Shown in pieces: positions 1 to 8,550 of a stretch of 64,000 nucleotides of DNA. This stretch comes from an uncultured Desulfobacter sp. (lineage in GTDB: Bacteria > Desulfobacterota > Desulfobacteria > Desulfobacterales > Desulfobacteraceae). Made by a program: the position numbers and the translations under genes. The notes beneath the pieces were generated by a model, which had not been told where the DNA came from, searched no databases, and worked only from the letters and a program-made list of their open reading frames with translations. The stretch is taken from assembly GCF_963666675.1 (NCBI RefSeq), contig NZ_OY762929.1, forward strand, positions 868,001 to 932,000, written 5' to 3'. The first letter of the stretch is position 1. Every line of letters begins with the position of its first letter.

Positions 1-305
1 GCCTCATCAATGGAAACGGGTTCCACCAAAGGGGAAAACTGCCTTAAAATGGCCATGATCTTTCTTGAGTCCCGGGCATATTTTTCCCGGCTGCCCGGCT
101 GGATAATGATATGGGGACATTTTTGTCTGGCCTGGAACACCGGCATGGCTGAATGGATGCCGAATTGTCGTGCCTCGTAACTGGCCGCAGATACCACACT
201 GCGGTTGGAATGGCCTGCCACAATGACAGGTTTGCCCAGAAGGTCCGGGTTGTCCCGCTGTTCCACTGACGCAAAAAAAGCATCCATGTCCACATGGAGG
301 ATCAT
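1..305 (-). CDS. dinB: DNA polymerase IV (Y-family translesion polymerase), 5' part
   Basis: The minus strand reads from an ATG at 303-305 off the left edge of the window, giving about 101 residues with no stop. The protein begins MILHVDMDAFFASVEQ, the Y-family palm signature with the first catalytic Asp, and reaches SIDEA at the edge, the second catalytic acidic pair. The segment between (GKPVIVAG, SAASYEARQFGI) also matches DinB. It would carry out error-prone bypass of damaged template. An AGGAG lies about 10 bases upstream of the ATG. The gene is divergent from the peptide-binding protein gene. The 3' part, with the rest of the palm and the little finger, lies outside the window. Confidence 0.93.
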   Translation of the reverse strand, partial: MILHVDMDAFFASVEQRDNPDLLGKPVIVAGHSNRSVVSAASYEARQFGIHSAMPVFQARQKCPHIIIQPGSREKYARDSRKIMAILRQFSPLVEPVSIDE

Positions 306-331
306 GGGGTGAAAACTCCTCTTGGATCGGG

Positions 332-372
332 TTAAAAATTGCTGTATTCTTTTACTTTTTAAAAATTGCTGT
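332..372. repeat. Pair of 14-bp direct repeats in the dinB / binding-protein intergenic region
   Basis: TTAAAAATTGCTGT occurs at 332-345 and again at 359-372, 27 bp apart start to start, in the 115-bp gap between divergent dinB and the solute-binding-protein gene. Exact duplication on one helix face spacing of about two and a half turns could be a pair of regulator half-sites. No regulator is identified, and chance or local duplication is possible. Confidence 0.35.
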
Positions 373-420
373 CAAGGATTGATTGTAATCTTTTTACACC
401 TTCGAGAAGAGATAATAAAG

Positions 421-2307
421 ATGCTATTCAGGCAGGGTCTATTTACAGTGTCGGCTGTGTTGTTTTTTTACCTTTCGGTTGGGTTTATCGGATGTTCATC
501 TGACAGCTCCCAAAATACGCCTGCTTCCCAACCGCCTTCCAATGAAGGGCTTGCGCCCCTGGTGTATCAAAAATTGCCGGATAACATCCAGTGGCTCACT
601 AATAATTCAGACCCGGTATTTGCCTCGGATAATGCCAAAAAAGGCGGGATGATCCGGGAGGCCATCATGAATTTTCCCATGACCTTCAGGGTGGTGGGAC
701 CGGATTCCAACGGCTCTTTTCGAAGTGCCATTCTAAACAATCAGCTCGCTTTGATCAATATCCATCCCGTCACCCGGCGCATCATCCCCGAGCTTGCTAC
801 CCACTGGGCCTATGGCCCCGATAAAAAGACCATGTATTTCAAACTGGACCCTGGTGCCCGGTGGTCGGACGGGGTGCCGGTGACGGCCAGGGACTATGTC
901 TATACCCTGACCTTCATGCGTTCTGAGTATATTGTGGCGCCTTGGTACAATGATTATTATACCCGGGAGATCGAATCCGTCACCGCCTTTGACGATTACA
1001 CCATTGGGGTAAAAAGCACCAAGGCCGTGCCCGATCTCTACCTGAAACTCGGCATCAGTCCGATTCCGGAACACTTTTTTAGAACCCTGGGAGATGATTT
1101 TGTATCCCGGTTCAACTGGGCTGTTGTGCCCAATACCGGGGCGTACCGGATCACTGATTTTAAGAAAGGGCGGTTCATTCGGTTCTCCCGCAAAAAACAG
1201 TGGTGGGCAAAAGAGCGGCGGTATTTTAAAAACCGGTTTAACGTGGATTCGGTGCTTTTTACGGTGATCCGTGATTTTAACATGCAGTGGGAATATTTTA
1301 AGAAAGGCCGTCTGGATACTTTCGGCATGGTGCTGCCAAAATTCTGGCACCAGAAATCCGACACCCCGGTGATCAATAAAGGATATGTGGAACGAATCTG
1401 GTTTTTCAATGATCTGGAGCAGCCGTCCAGGGGCATGTGGCTGAACCTGGACCGGCCGATCTTCAAGGATATCCGGGTCCGAAACGCCTTTGCCCACGCC
1501 ATGAATATGGATAAGGTGATCAAACAGGTGTTGCGGGGTGATTATTTCCGGCTGCCCCAGGCATTTTACGGATATGGAGAATATACCGATTACACCATCA
1601 AAGCCCGGGATTATGATATTTTAAAGATCGAAACCTTGATGGGCCAGGCCGGTTGGCAAAGGGGAGCGGACGGTATCTGGCACAAAGGGAATATGCGGTT
1701 TTCCCTGACGGTAACCTATTATCTGGAAGAGCATATGCCCCGGCTGGCTGTCTTGAAAGAAGAAGCGCTCAAGGCCGGGATTGACCTGGAACTGGAGCGG
1801 CTTGATCCCACGGCCATGTTCAAGAAAACCCTGGAAAAAAAACATGATGTGGCCTGGATGGGATGGAGTACCGGCCTGCGGCCCTCCTTCTGGCAGGGGT
1901 GGCATTCGGACAACGCGCACAAGCCCCAGACCAATAACATCACCAACACGGATGATCCGGAACTGGACAAACTCATTGACCAGTACAGGGACAGTCTGGA
2001 TGAAGGAGAACGCATCAAGTTGTCCAAAACCATTCAAAACAAGATCCATGATATCTGTGCCTATGTGCCATCCTATATGGTGCCCTATGTCCGGCTGGCT
2101 TACTGGCGGTGGATGCGGTTGCCCGAATTTCACGGTACCCCTGTGTCGGACAGTCTGTTTGACCCGTTTGCCTCGGATACCGGCGGGCTTTTTTGGGTTG
2201 ATGAGGGTATCCGGCAAGAGACCCTTGCCGCTGAAAAAGCAGGGCAGGTGTTTGTCCCTGTTACCATCATTGATGATAAATATAAAAGAAAGGCCCGGTC
2301 CGAATGA
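421..2307 (+). CDS. Extracellular peptide-binding lipoprotein (SBP family 5, YejA/OppA-like)
   Basis: About 628 residues from the ATG at 421. An in-frame start at 322 is possible, but the 421 start puts a hydrophobic signal directly at the N-terminus, ending in a lipobox-like FIGC followed by a Ser/Gln/Pro-rich linker. The mature part carries typical SBP_bac_5 features (WSDGVPVTARDYVYTL; late RNAFAHAMNMDKVI; VAWMGWS), closest in style to YejA. It should be anchored in the periplasm and deliver oligopeptides or similar ligands to an ABC importer. It overlaps the following ATPase gene by 4 bp (ATGA), so the two are translationally coupled. Permease genes are not adjacent. Confidence 0.85.
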   Translation: MLFRQGLFTVSAVLFFYLSVGFIGCSSDSSQNTPASQPPSNEGLAPLVYQKLPDNIQWLTNNSDPVFASDNAKKGGMIREAIMNFPMTFRVVGPDSNGSFRSAILNNQLALINIHPVTRRIIPELATHWAYGPDKKTMYFKLDPGARWSDGVPVTARDYVYTLTFMRSEYIVAPWYNDYYTREIESVTAFDDYTIGVKSTKAVPDLYLKLGISPIPEHFFRTLGDDFVSRFNWAVVPNTGAYRITDFKKGRFIRFSRKKQWWAKERRYFKNRFNVDSVLFTVIRDFNMQWEYFKKGRLDTFGMVLPKFWHQKSDTPVINKGYVERIWFFNDLEQPSRGMWLNLDRPIFKDIRVRNAFAHAMNMDKVIKQVLRGDYFRLPQAFYGYGEYTDYTIKARDYDILKIETLMGQAGWQRGADGIWHKGNMRFSLTVTYYLEEHMPRLAVLKEEALKAGIDLELERLDPTAMFKKTLEKKHDVAWMGWSTGLRPSFWQGWHSDNAHKPQTNNITNTDDPELDKLIDQYRDSLDEGERIKLSKTIQNKIHDICAYVPSYMVPYVRLAYWRWMRLPEFHGTPVSDSLFDPFASDTGGLFWVDEGIRQETLAAEKAGQVFVPVTIIDDKYKRKARSE

Positions 2308-3320
2308 ATCAAACCGATTGTTCTCCCCTTTTAGCGGTTAAACATCTTGGGGTGTCGTTTCAGACCGACCAGGGAGCGGTCCTTGCCGTGGATGATGTCA
2401 GCTTTGAACTGGCCCCAGGGCAGGTGCTGGGCATTGCCGGGGAATCCGGGTGCGGAAAAAGTGTAACGGCTCTGAGTTTGATGCGGCTGCTGCCAAAGCC
2501 TGTTTCAAAAATTAAAGATGGAAAGATCCTGTTTAACGGAGAAAATCTGCTTGATCTCCCCATGGATGCCATGCGGTCCATCCGGGGCAAAAAAATCTCC
2601 ATGATTTTCCAGGAGCCCATGACCGCATTAAACCCGGTGCATTCCGTAGGCCGGCAGATTATAGAGATTTATTCCCTGCATTTTCCGGGTATGGGCAACA
2701 AAGAAAAAAATACGGCGGCGCGGCAGATGCTTGAGAGGGTGGGTATCCCCGATGCCCGGCAGGCCATGAAAAAGTATCCCCATCAATTGTCCGGCGGGAT
2801 GCGCCAGCGGGTTATGATCGCCATGGCCCTGGCTTGTGAACCTGATATTCTCATTGCCGATGAGCCGACCACAGCCCTGGATGTAACGGTCCAGGCCCAG
2901 ATCATGGATCTTATTTTTCACTTTCGGGATGCCACCGGTATGGCTGTGATTTTGATTACCCATGATCTTGGGCTGATTGCAGAACATTGTGATCGGGTGG
3001 TTGTGATGTATGCCGGAACCGTGGCAGAGAGCGCTTCTGTGACGACTTTATTCCGGCATCCGTTTCATCCTTACACCAAAAAATTATTGCAATCCATACC
3101 GTCTGCGGCCCAAACGCCAAAAGAACCGCTTCCCACCATTCCGGGAAATGTACCGGCGTTGTCCGCCATGCCGGCCGGGTGTCGGTTTGTCAAACGCTGC
3201 GAATATGCTTTGGCACAATGCGAAAATCACCGTCCAAGGCTCATGCCAGTCTCATCCGGCCATTTTGCCGCGTGCCGTTTGGTCGATAATGACGAAAAAA
3301 AATCAAATTTTAATAAATAA
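2304..3320 (+). CDS. Oligopeptide/dipeptide ABC transporter ATPase (OppD/DppD type)
   Basis: 338 residues. Walker A GESGCGKS, signature LSGGMRQR and Walker B ILIADEPTTALD are followed by H-loop THDLG. The C-terminal oligopeptide_HPY extension is present, with the Cys-containing segment CRFVKRCEYALAQC typical of OppD/DppD/YejF subunits that carry an Fe-S cluster-like motif. It energises peptide uptake from the cytoplasmic face. It starts inside the stop region of the binding-protein gene. Its usual partner, an OppF-type ATPase, lies 2.1 kb downstream after unrelated genes, and no membrane subunits lie between them. Confidence 0.9.
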   Translation: MNQTDCSPLLAVKHLGVSFQTDQGAVLAVDDVSFELAPGQVLGIAGESGCGKSVTALSLMRLLPKPVSKIKDGKILFNGENLLDLPMDAMRSIRGKKISMIFQEPMTALNPVHSVGRQIIEIYSLHFPGMGNKEKNTAARQMLERVGIPDARQAMKKYPHQLSGGMRQRVMIAMALACEPDILIADEPTTALDVTVQAQIMDLIFHFRDATGMAVILITHDLGLIAEHCDRVVVMYAGTVAESASVTTLFRHPFHPYTKKLLQSIPSAAQTPKEPLPTIPGNVPALSAMPAGCRFVKRCEYALAQCENHRPRLMPVSSGHFAACRLVDNDEKKSNFNK

Positions 3321-3475
3321 TCCTTGATTTTTAAGCAGAAGCTAATAGTATACATTCAAAGCTGCGAAATGCAGGGCTTTGAAAGTTTCGTTCTAAGGGC
3401 TGGACCCCATTGTTGGCGTGGCAGGACCTGAGTTTGAAACTAAAATTATTCACTACAAGTAAGGAGAGAGTCGCA

Positions 3476-3676
3476 ATGGCAAATGGGATCGTAAAGTGGT
3501 TTAATGATGCAAAGGGATACGGATTTATCGAACAGGAGGAGGGACCTGACGTATTCGTGCATCATACCGGCATCAACGCAACAGGCTTTAAATCTCTTAA
3601 TGAGGGTGACCGGGTCACTTTTGATGTAGAGGACGGACAGAAAGGACCTGCAGCGGTCAATGTAACTGTCCAGTAA
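3476..3676 (+). CDS. Cold-shock protein, CspA family
   Basis: 66 residues from ATG 3476, chosen because AAGGAG lies directly upstream and because this start gives the canonical beginning MANGIVKWFNDAKGYGFI. RNP1-like KGYGFI and RNP2-like VFVHH motifs are both present. It is a single cold-shock domain that binds single-stranded RNA/DNA and melts mRNA structure. The leader from the previous stop is about 155 nt, long enough for the structured 5' UTR common to csp genes. It has its own terminator and looks like a monocistronic unit sitting between two transporter ATPase genes. Confidence 0.95.
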   Translation: MANGIVKWFNDAKGYGFIEQEEGPDVFVHHTGINATGFKSLNEGDRVTFDVEDGQKGPAAVNVTVQ

Positions 3677-3687
3677 GTCTATTTTTA

Positions 3688-3728
3688 AGGGGTTTTTGAG
3701 CATTGGCCTGTTCGAAAACCCTTTTTTT
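3688..3728 (+). terminator. Rho-independent terminator after the cold-shock gene
   Basis: GGGGTTTTTGAGC (3689-3701) pairs, with G-U pairs, to GTTCGAAAACCC (3710-3721) and is followed by seven T. Confidence 0.75.
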
Positions 3729-3802
3729 GCGTCCGCATTTTCTGCCGTTTTTTCAAAACCCATCCTAAATCCCTGCCCGAACAAAAATCCGTGTTTGGAT
3801 AA

Positions 3803-3901
3803 AAAGTTGCCCATATGCAAGGCGCAAGCAAAGCTGGAACCGGAGCGTACTAAAGTACGTGAGGATTGCAGCTTTGTGCGGCAACGCCGCAGATAGGTGG
3901 C
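3803..3901. repeat. Long imperfect palindrome, REP-like intergenic element
   Basis: A roughly 95-bp inverted structure. The centre is CGTAC-TAAA-GTACG (3846-3859), flanked by GCAAAGCTG on the left and CAGCTTTGTGC on the right. The outer arms CCCATATGC/GGCG on the left and CGCCGCAGATAGG on the right also pair. It lies between the cold-shock gene and the convergent flavoprotein gene. A 66-codon open frame runs through it but is a by-product of the palindrome. From memory, similar elements are scattered in Desulfobacteraceae genomes. Only one copy is present here. Confidence 0.55.
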
Positions 3902-3915
3902 TTTTGATTCAAACA

Positions 3916-5169
3916 TCAATTGAATCTCTCCGGTGAGAAGGGTGCCGGATCAATATCCGGCCGGTTTCCCAAAATCATATCACTGACAAGTTTTCCCGTA
4001 CCTGTGGCAAAGGTAACTCCCAGCATGCCGTGTCCTGTGGCCACAACGAGGTTGTTGAATTTTGACATTTTGCCGATCACAGGCATGTCGTCATGGGTCA
4101 TGGGTCTGACCCCTGCCCATTCTTCCACAACCGGGCGGCCCATCGGGGTTCTCATATATTCTCCCGCCCCCTGGATCAGTTTATTTAACCGGGGGCGGTT
4201 CAGCGAGGTTGAAAAGCCTGAAAACTCCATGGTCCCGCCTAATCGGTATCCGCTTTTCCAGGGCGTTACCACCATGTTTCTTTCATGGAGCATGCAGGGA
4301 ACAGAGGGGCAGACTTCGGGACGAGCCATGGTGATGCTGTACCCCTTGCCCGGCTGAACCGGCAGAGGTAAGTCGAGCATCTTTGCAATTTCAGTGGAAA
4401 ATGCCCCGGCAGCCAGGACAAACGCATTTGAAAAAAAAGTGCCCTGATTGGTGTGAACGCCTCGAATTTTACCGTGTTCACAGATAAACCCTGTGGCCCG
4501 GCACATCTCCCTGACGTTCAGCCCCCGGCTTACCAGGTTGTTTTTCCATGCCGAGACAAGACGCTCCGGACGGACATGCCGGTCATGTTCTGAAAACCAG
4601 CTGCCCACAACCGCCGGTGACAGGGCTGGCTCAAGATCCAGGGTTTGTGCCCGGGACAGTTTTTTATATCCTAACCCGAACTGTTCATTGAATGCGTTGG
4701 CGTGGTAAAATCCGTCAAAGGTCTTTTGGGATAGATAGACTGTGAGCACGCCTTTATCTTCATAATCACAGGCAAGGGTACCGTCATCGAGCAATTGGCT
4801 GAACAGGCGCTTTGAATATGACAATAATGTGTATTTATGTTTTGCGGCCCGGTTCATATGGCCTTTGCGGCAGTTCAAGGCAAAACGCAGGAGAAAGGTT
4901 ATCCGGTTCATGTCCGGTTCCGGCTTAATGTAAAGGGGGCTTGTGCCGCGCAGGGTTCGGACGATTTCCTTGGAGACAACCCCCGGCGCACAGAGTGTGA
5001 TCACATCACTGAAAAACAGCAGGCCGCAGTTGCCGTGGGAAGCCCCAGAACCGACGTGCCGGTCTTCTATAATAGTGACGCTTGCCCCCTGCGCCATTAA
5101 ATAGTGCGCACAGGCAAGTCCAATGATTCCGCCACCGATGATAATTATGTCATTTTGGTTTGTGGTCAC
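3916..5169 (-). CDS. FAD-dependent D-amino-acid dehydrogenase-like oxidoreductase (DAO family)
   Basis: 417 residues. The N-terminal dinucleotide fold IIIIGGGIIGLACAHYL has the GxGxxG motif, and the C-terminal HGMLGVTFATGTGKLVSD matches the DadA/DAO FAD-closing motif. It probably oxidises D-amino acids or related amines to imino acids and passes electrons to the quinone pool at the membrane. It is transcribed away from the OppF gene and toward the cold-shock gene. Placement inside a split peptide-transport locus suggests a role in catabolism of imported peptides or D-amino acids, which is inference. Glycine/sarcosine oxidase-type substrates are not excluded. Confidence 0.8.
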   Translation of the reverse strand: MTTNQNDIIIIGGGIIGLACAHYLMAQGASVTIIEDRHVGSGASHGNCGLLFFSDVITLCAPGVVSKEIVRTLRGTSPLYIKPEPDMNRITFLLRFALNCRKGHMNRAAKHKYTLLSYSKRLFSQLLDDGTLACDYEDKGVLTVYLSQKTFDGFYHANAFNEQFGLGYKKLSRAQTLDLEPALSPAVVGSWFSEHDRHVRPERLVSAWKNNLVSRGLNVREMCRATGFICEHGKIRGVHTNQGTFFSNAFVLAAGAFSTEIAKMLDLPLPVQPGKGYSITMARPEVCPSVPCMLHERNMVVTPWKSGYRLGGTMEFSGFSTSLNRPRLNKLIQGAGEYMRTPMGRPVVEEWAGVRPMTHDDMPVIGKMSKFNNLVVATGHGMLGVTFATGTGKLVSDMILGNRPDIDPAPFSPERFN

Positions 5170-5423
5170 AATCTTTGTCTCTTTATTTAGGAGTTCGCAA
5201 ATTAAAACAGTTTTTGTAATAATTCAACTGAAAAATTGTAATATTTTGTTTAATTTAATGGGCTATTGTTAATTAATCTGAATGGTTTTGCTTGGATGGG
5301 TGCCGTCATATTTGACTTCTGCCCCCATTGGACGATAACAGGCACCTTGTTTTTTGAACCTTGGCCGTGTTATTTTTGTCCAGGTCGTCATATTTTAGAT
5401 CAGTGTTTTACGGAAAAGAGGGA

Positions 5424-6425
5424 ATGGGAGAATCAGAGCATACACAAAGCGGTCGTCCGATTCTGGATATCCAGCATTTGAAAAAATATTTTCCGGTCAC
5501 TTCAGGTGTTTTTATGCGCAGGACCGGTAACGTTCATGCGGTGGATGATGTCAGTTTTTCGATGTTCAAGGGGGAAACCTTAGGCGTCGTGGGCGAGTCC
5601 GGTTGCGGAAAAACCACCTTGGGCCGGTGCATCATGGGACTGTATCCATTGACCGGGGGCCGCATTCTTCTGGACGGCAAACCATTGTCCGCCATGACCC
5701 GGAAAATGCGCAAAGCCTTTTCGACCCGGGCACAGATGATTTTCCAGGACCCGTTTGAATCCTTGAATCCCAGGCAGACCGTGCGACAGATTTTGGAAGA
5801 AAAGTTCCGTATCCACGGGGTGCCCGAACAAAAAACGGCCTCCCGGATTGAATTGTTGCTGGACCAGGTGGGGCTTGACCCCGGCGCGTTGACCAAATAT
5901 CCCCATGAGTTTTCAGGCGGCCAGCGCCAGCGCATCGGCATTGCCAGGGCCATCAGCATGACCCCGCAAATCGTTATCTGTGATGAGCCGGTTTCCGCCC
6001 TGGATGTGTCTGTCCAGTCAAAGATTTTAAACCTTTTGCTGGCGTTGCAGTCCGCCATGGATCTGACCTATCTGTTTATTTCCCATGATTTGTCCGTGGT
6101 GCGCCACATGTCCGACCGCATCATTGTCATGTACCTGGGCCGTATCATGGAAATTGCGGATGCCCAAACAGTATACAACCATCCGGGGCATCCCTATACC
6201 AAAGCATTGCTGGAGGCCGTCCCCATCGCTGATCCTGATCGGCCTTTGAACAGAACCCCGCTTAAAGGTGAAATTCCTTCGGCCGAACACCCGCCTCCGG
6301 GTTGCAGATTTTCCTCCCGTTGCCCCGGGGCTCGGTCCTTGTGCTTTGAAAAGGCTCCCGCGCTTTTGGATCACCACCATGACCCCGGTCATTTGACGGC
6401 CTGCCATTTTCCCATATTTGATTAA
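5424..6425 (+). CDS. Oligopeptide/dipeptide ABC transporter ATPase (OppF/DppF type)
   Basis: 333 residues from ATG 5424. An in-frame start at 5361 would add 21 residues that do not resemble the family, and ILDIQHLKKYFPV is the expected beginning. It has Walker A GESGCGKT, signature FSGGQRQR, Walker B IVICDEPVSALD and H-loop SHDLS. The C-terminal extension carries CRFSSRCPGARSLC, the Cys motif of OppF-like subunits. It likely forms a heterodimer with the OppD-type protein encoded at 2304-3320. The cognate permease genes are absent from this region, so the locus is incomplete or the pair serves permeases encoded elsewhere. Confidence 0.88.
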   Translation: MGESEHTQSGRPILDIQHLKKYFPVTSGVFMRRTGNVHAVDDVSFSMFKGETLGVVGESGCGKTTLGRCIMGLYPLTGGRILLDGKPLSAMTRKMRKAFSTRAQMIFQDPFESLNPRQTVRQILEEKFRIHGVPEQKTASRIELLLDQVGLDPGALTKYPHEFSGGQRQRIGIARAISMTPQIVICDEPVSALDVSVQSKILNLLLALQSAMDLTYLFISHDLSVVRHMSDRIIVMYLGRIMEIADAQTVYNHPGHPYTKALLEAVPIADPDRPLNRTPLKGEIPSAEHPPPGCRFSSRCPGARSLCFEKAPALLDHHHDPGHLTACHFPIFD

Positions 6426-6697
6426 TTTGTTTTTTAACTCCTTTTATGTACAGCGTATTTTATCATGAATACGCGATATGCTAAAAAAATATTTTTTGGC
6501 TTTTTGGGGATTGCATGGCCCAGGCAAGTGGGCGTGAGGGGGGGTTGCGAAAAAACAGGCTTAATGCTAAAAGTTTCCAAAATTTATGGAAACAGGCTAT
6601 GATTTGTTTTCACTTCTATTTTAAAAAGGTTAAAGGAAAATTCCCAAAATAAATAAATATACCGGCTCATGGCGGCCAGTTACAATGGGAATGTAAA

Positions 6698-7462
6698 ATG
6701 AACGGCATTTCAAATATTGGGTATGGGATAACAGGCGTCAATGCCTTTTTAGGGTGCGTTTTAAGGTCCTTCGCTTTGTATGCACTGTGGGTTATGGTCC
6801 CAGGCGTTGTGATTGTCACGGGCCTCGGGTGCACGGAGCAAACGCGTGTTGAGGAAAAAGGCTGCATCATCAAAGCAGGTTCCGTGGAAATCAGCCAGGC
6901 GGATTTTATCCGGGAACTGGAGGTCAAGCAAGCCAACTATCCCTATGATATAAACAACAGCCCCGATGAATACAACGCCATGGTCCTGGATCTAGCTTCG
7001 GATCTGTCCGATGAGGCGGTTCTGTTGGCGGCCGCTGCGGACAAGGGGATTAATGTGAGTGCCGAAGAACTTGACGCAGCCGTTGCGGAGTTTAAAAAAG
7101 ATTATCCCGAAGACAGTTTTGACCGGATGCTCCTTGAAAGAGCCATATCATATCCTGTCTGGAAAAAGGGATTAAAAAAAGATATGGTCATCCAAAAATT
7201 AATCATGCAGGATCTGGTGGCATCCCAGCAAATTCATCCCGAAGATATGATTGCCTTTTATGACCGTTTGGCAGGGCCGAACAAATCCCAGAACGATGAT
7301 AATTCAACGATGGTGGATGAAAACGATTTGGTGCTCAAGCTGCGGATAGAAAAGAGTCAGGACGCCTTTGGCGAATGGATGCAGGGTCTGCAGGCCGGCT
7401 ATCCTGTACACATTGACAAACTGATGTTAAGCACTTTTTTAATGGATACTGGGAAAAAATAG
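6698..7462 (+). CDS. SurA N-terminal-domain lipoprotein without a PPIase domain
   Basis: 254 residues. A hydrophobic segment (about residues 25-45) ends in a lipobox-like TGLGC, followed by a helical SurA_N-like region (ISQADFIREL..., VSAEELDAAVAEFKKDYPEDSF) similar in layout to the next protein. No parvulin domain follows. The gene lies 104 bp upstream of surA in the same direction. The likely role is periplasmic or outer-membrane-anchored chaperoning of envelope proteins together with SurA, which is inference from fold and context. The start codon is uncertain because several Met codons precede the hydrophobic stretch. Confidence 0.65.
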   Translation: MNGISNIGYGITGVNAFLGCVLRSFALYALWVMVPGVVIVTGLGCTEQTRVEEKGCIIKAGSVEISQADFIRELEVKQANYPYDINNSPDEYNAMVLDLASDLSDEAVLLAAAADKGINVSAEELDAAVAEFKKDYPEDSFDRMLLERAISYPVWKKGLKKDMVIQKLIMQDLVASQQIHPEDMIAFYDRLAGPNKSQNDDNSTMVDENDLVLKLRIEKSQDAFGEWMQGLQAGYPVHIDKLMLSTFLMDTGKK

Positions 7463-7566
7463 CAGTCATGGCGGTCGGTTCCATTCGTATCCGGGCTTAA
7501 TTCAGAACAAAAGATGGTAGCAATTTAACCCTTGAAGTTAGGATTTTTTATATAAGAGGCGCAAGT

Positions 7567-8514
7567 ATGGTTAAAAAACGATGCATAGTTTTAACAGCGT
7601 TTATATTTGGTTTTTTCTGGGCGGTAAATTGCCTGGCCCAGGAGGAGGTGATGGACCGGATCGTCGCCATTGTAAATGATGATATCGTCACCTTGTCCCA
7701 GCTTGAGACGGCTGCGGACCCGTATCGGAAAAACATTGAAACCTCCCAGGAGTCTTCAACCCGAAAAAAAGAGCTGATGGGGCAAATGTACGACCAGGTC
7801 CTTAACCAGTTGGTGGAAAACAGCCTGGTGGTCCAGGAAGCCAAACGCATGGGGATTACGGTGGATGATGCGGATGTGGACCGGGCCGTGGAAAATTTTA
7901 AAAAGGAGCACAATCTGGATCAGGAACGGCTGGAACTCGGCCTGGCCGCCCAGGGCATGACCCTTGAGCAATACCGTGAAAGAATCCGGGAACAGATTAC
8001 CCAGAGCATGATCGTTTCAAGGGCGGTCCGTGCCAAGATTGTTGTGACGGATGAAGAGATAAACGCATATTATAAAAGCCATTATCAGGAATTTAAGGCC
8101 AAAAAGAAGTATCATTTAAAAAATATAATCGTAAAGGATTCAACAGCCCTTGCCACGGTCCAGGCAAAATTGGAGAATGGGGTTGATTTTTCTAAGGTTG
8201 CCCAAGACGATTCGATCGGGTCCAATGCATCTTCCGGTGGTGAACTCGGCACCTTTGACATATCAAGCTTCAGCAGTGAGATCAAAGACGCCCTTGAAGG
8301 CGTCAGCAAGGGGCAGTACTCCAGGCCTGTTGATATGGGGGGCGCGTTCCAGATTCTTTATGTGGCTGATATCATTTCAATGGGGCAGGGGCCTGTCCAG
8401 GAGGAGTTGGAAAAACAGATCCAGGATATTTTGTACCGGGAACATGGGGAAGCTCAGTTCAAGAAGTGGATGGAAACCCTTAAAAGTAGTGCGCACATTA
8501 AATTAATGCTTTAA
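7567..8514 (+). CDS. surA: Periplasmic peptidyl-prolyl cis-trans isomerase SurA-like
   Basis: 315 residues. A signal peptide (MVKKRCIVL...NCLA) is followed by the SurA_N chaperone domain beginning DRIVAIVNDDIVTLSQLE, a hallmark of SurA. A single parvulin (PPIC) domain lies around residues 175-270 (KKYHLKNIIVKD; DDSIGSNASSGGELGTF). The E. coli protein has two parvulin domains, and this shorter one-domain form is common in deltaproteobacteria. It helps fold outer-membrane beta-barrels in the periplasm. GAGGC lies about 7 bases before the start. mgtE follows 36 bp later in the same direction. Confidence 0.9.
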   Translation: MVKKRCIVLTAFIFGFFWAVNCLAQEEVMDRIVAIVNDDIVTLSQLETAADPYRKNIETSQESSTRKKELMGQMYDQVLNQLVENSLVVQEAKRMGITVDDADVDRAVENFKKEHNLDQERLELGLAAQGMTLEQYRERIREQITQSMIVSRAVRAKIVVTDEEINAYYKSHYQEFKAKKKYHLKNIIVKDSTALATVQAKLENGVDFSKVAQDDSIGSNASSGGELGTFDISSFSSEIKDALEGVSKGQYSRPVDMGGAFQILYVADIISMGQGPVQEELEKQIQDILYREHGEAQFKKWMETLKSSAHIKLML

Positions 8515-8550
8515 ATCCGTCACTGTTGTCTATCTAAAGGAAAGTTATCC

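Noticed and set aside
3696..3896. 66-codon frame after the cold-shock gene
   Set aside because: It runs through the terminator and the REP-like palindrome, and composition is explained by those.
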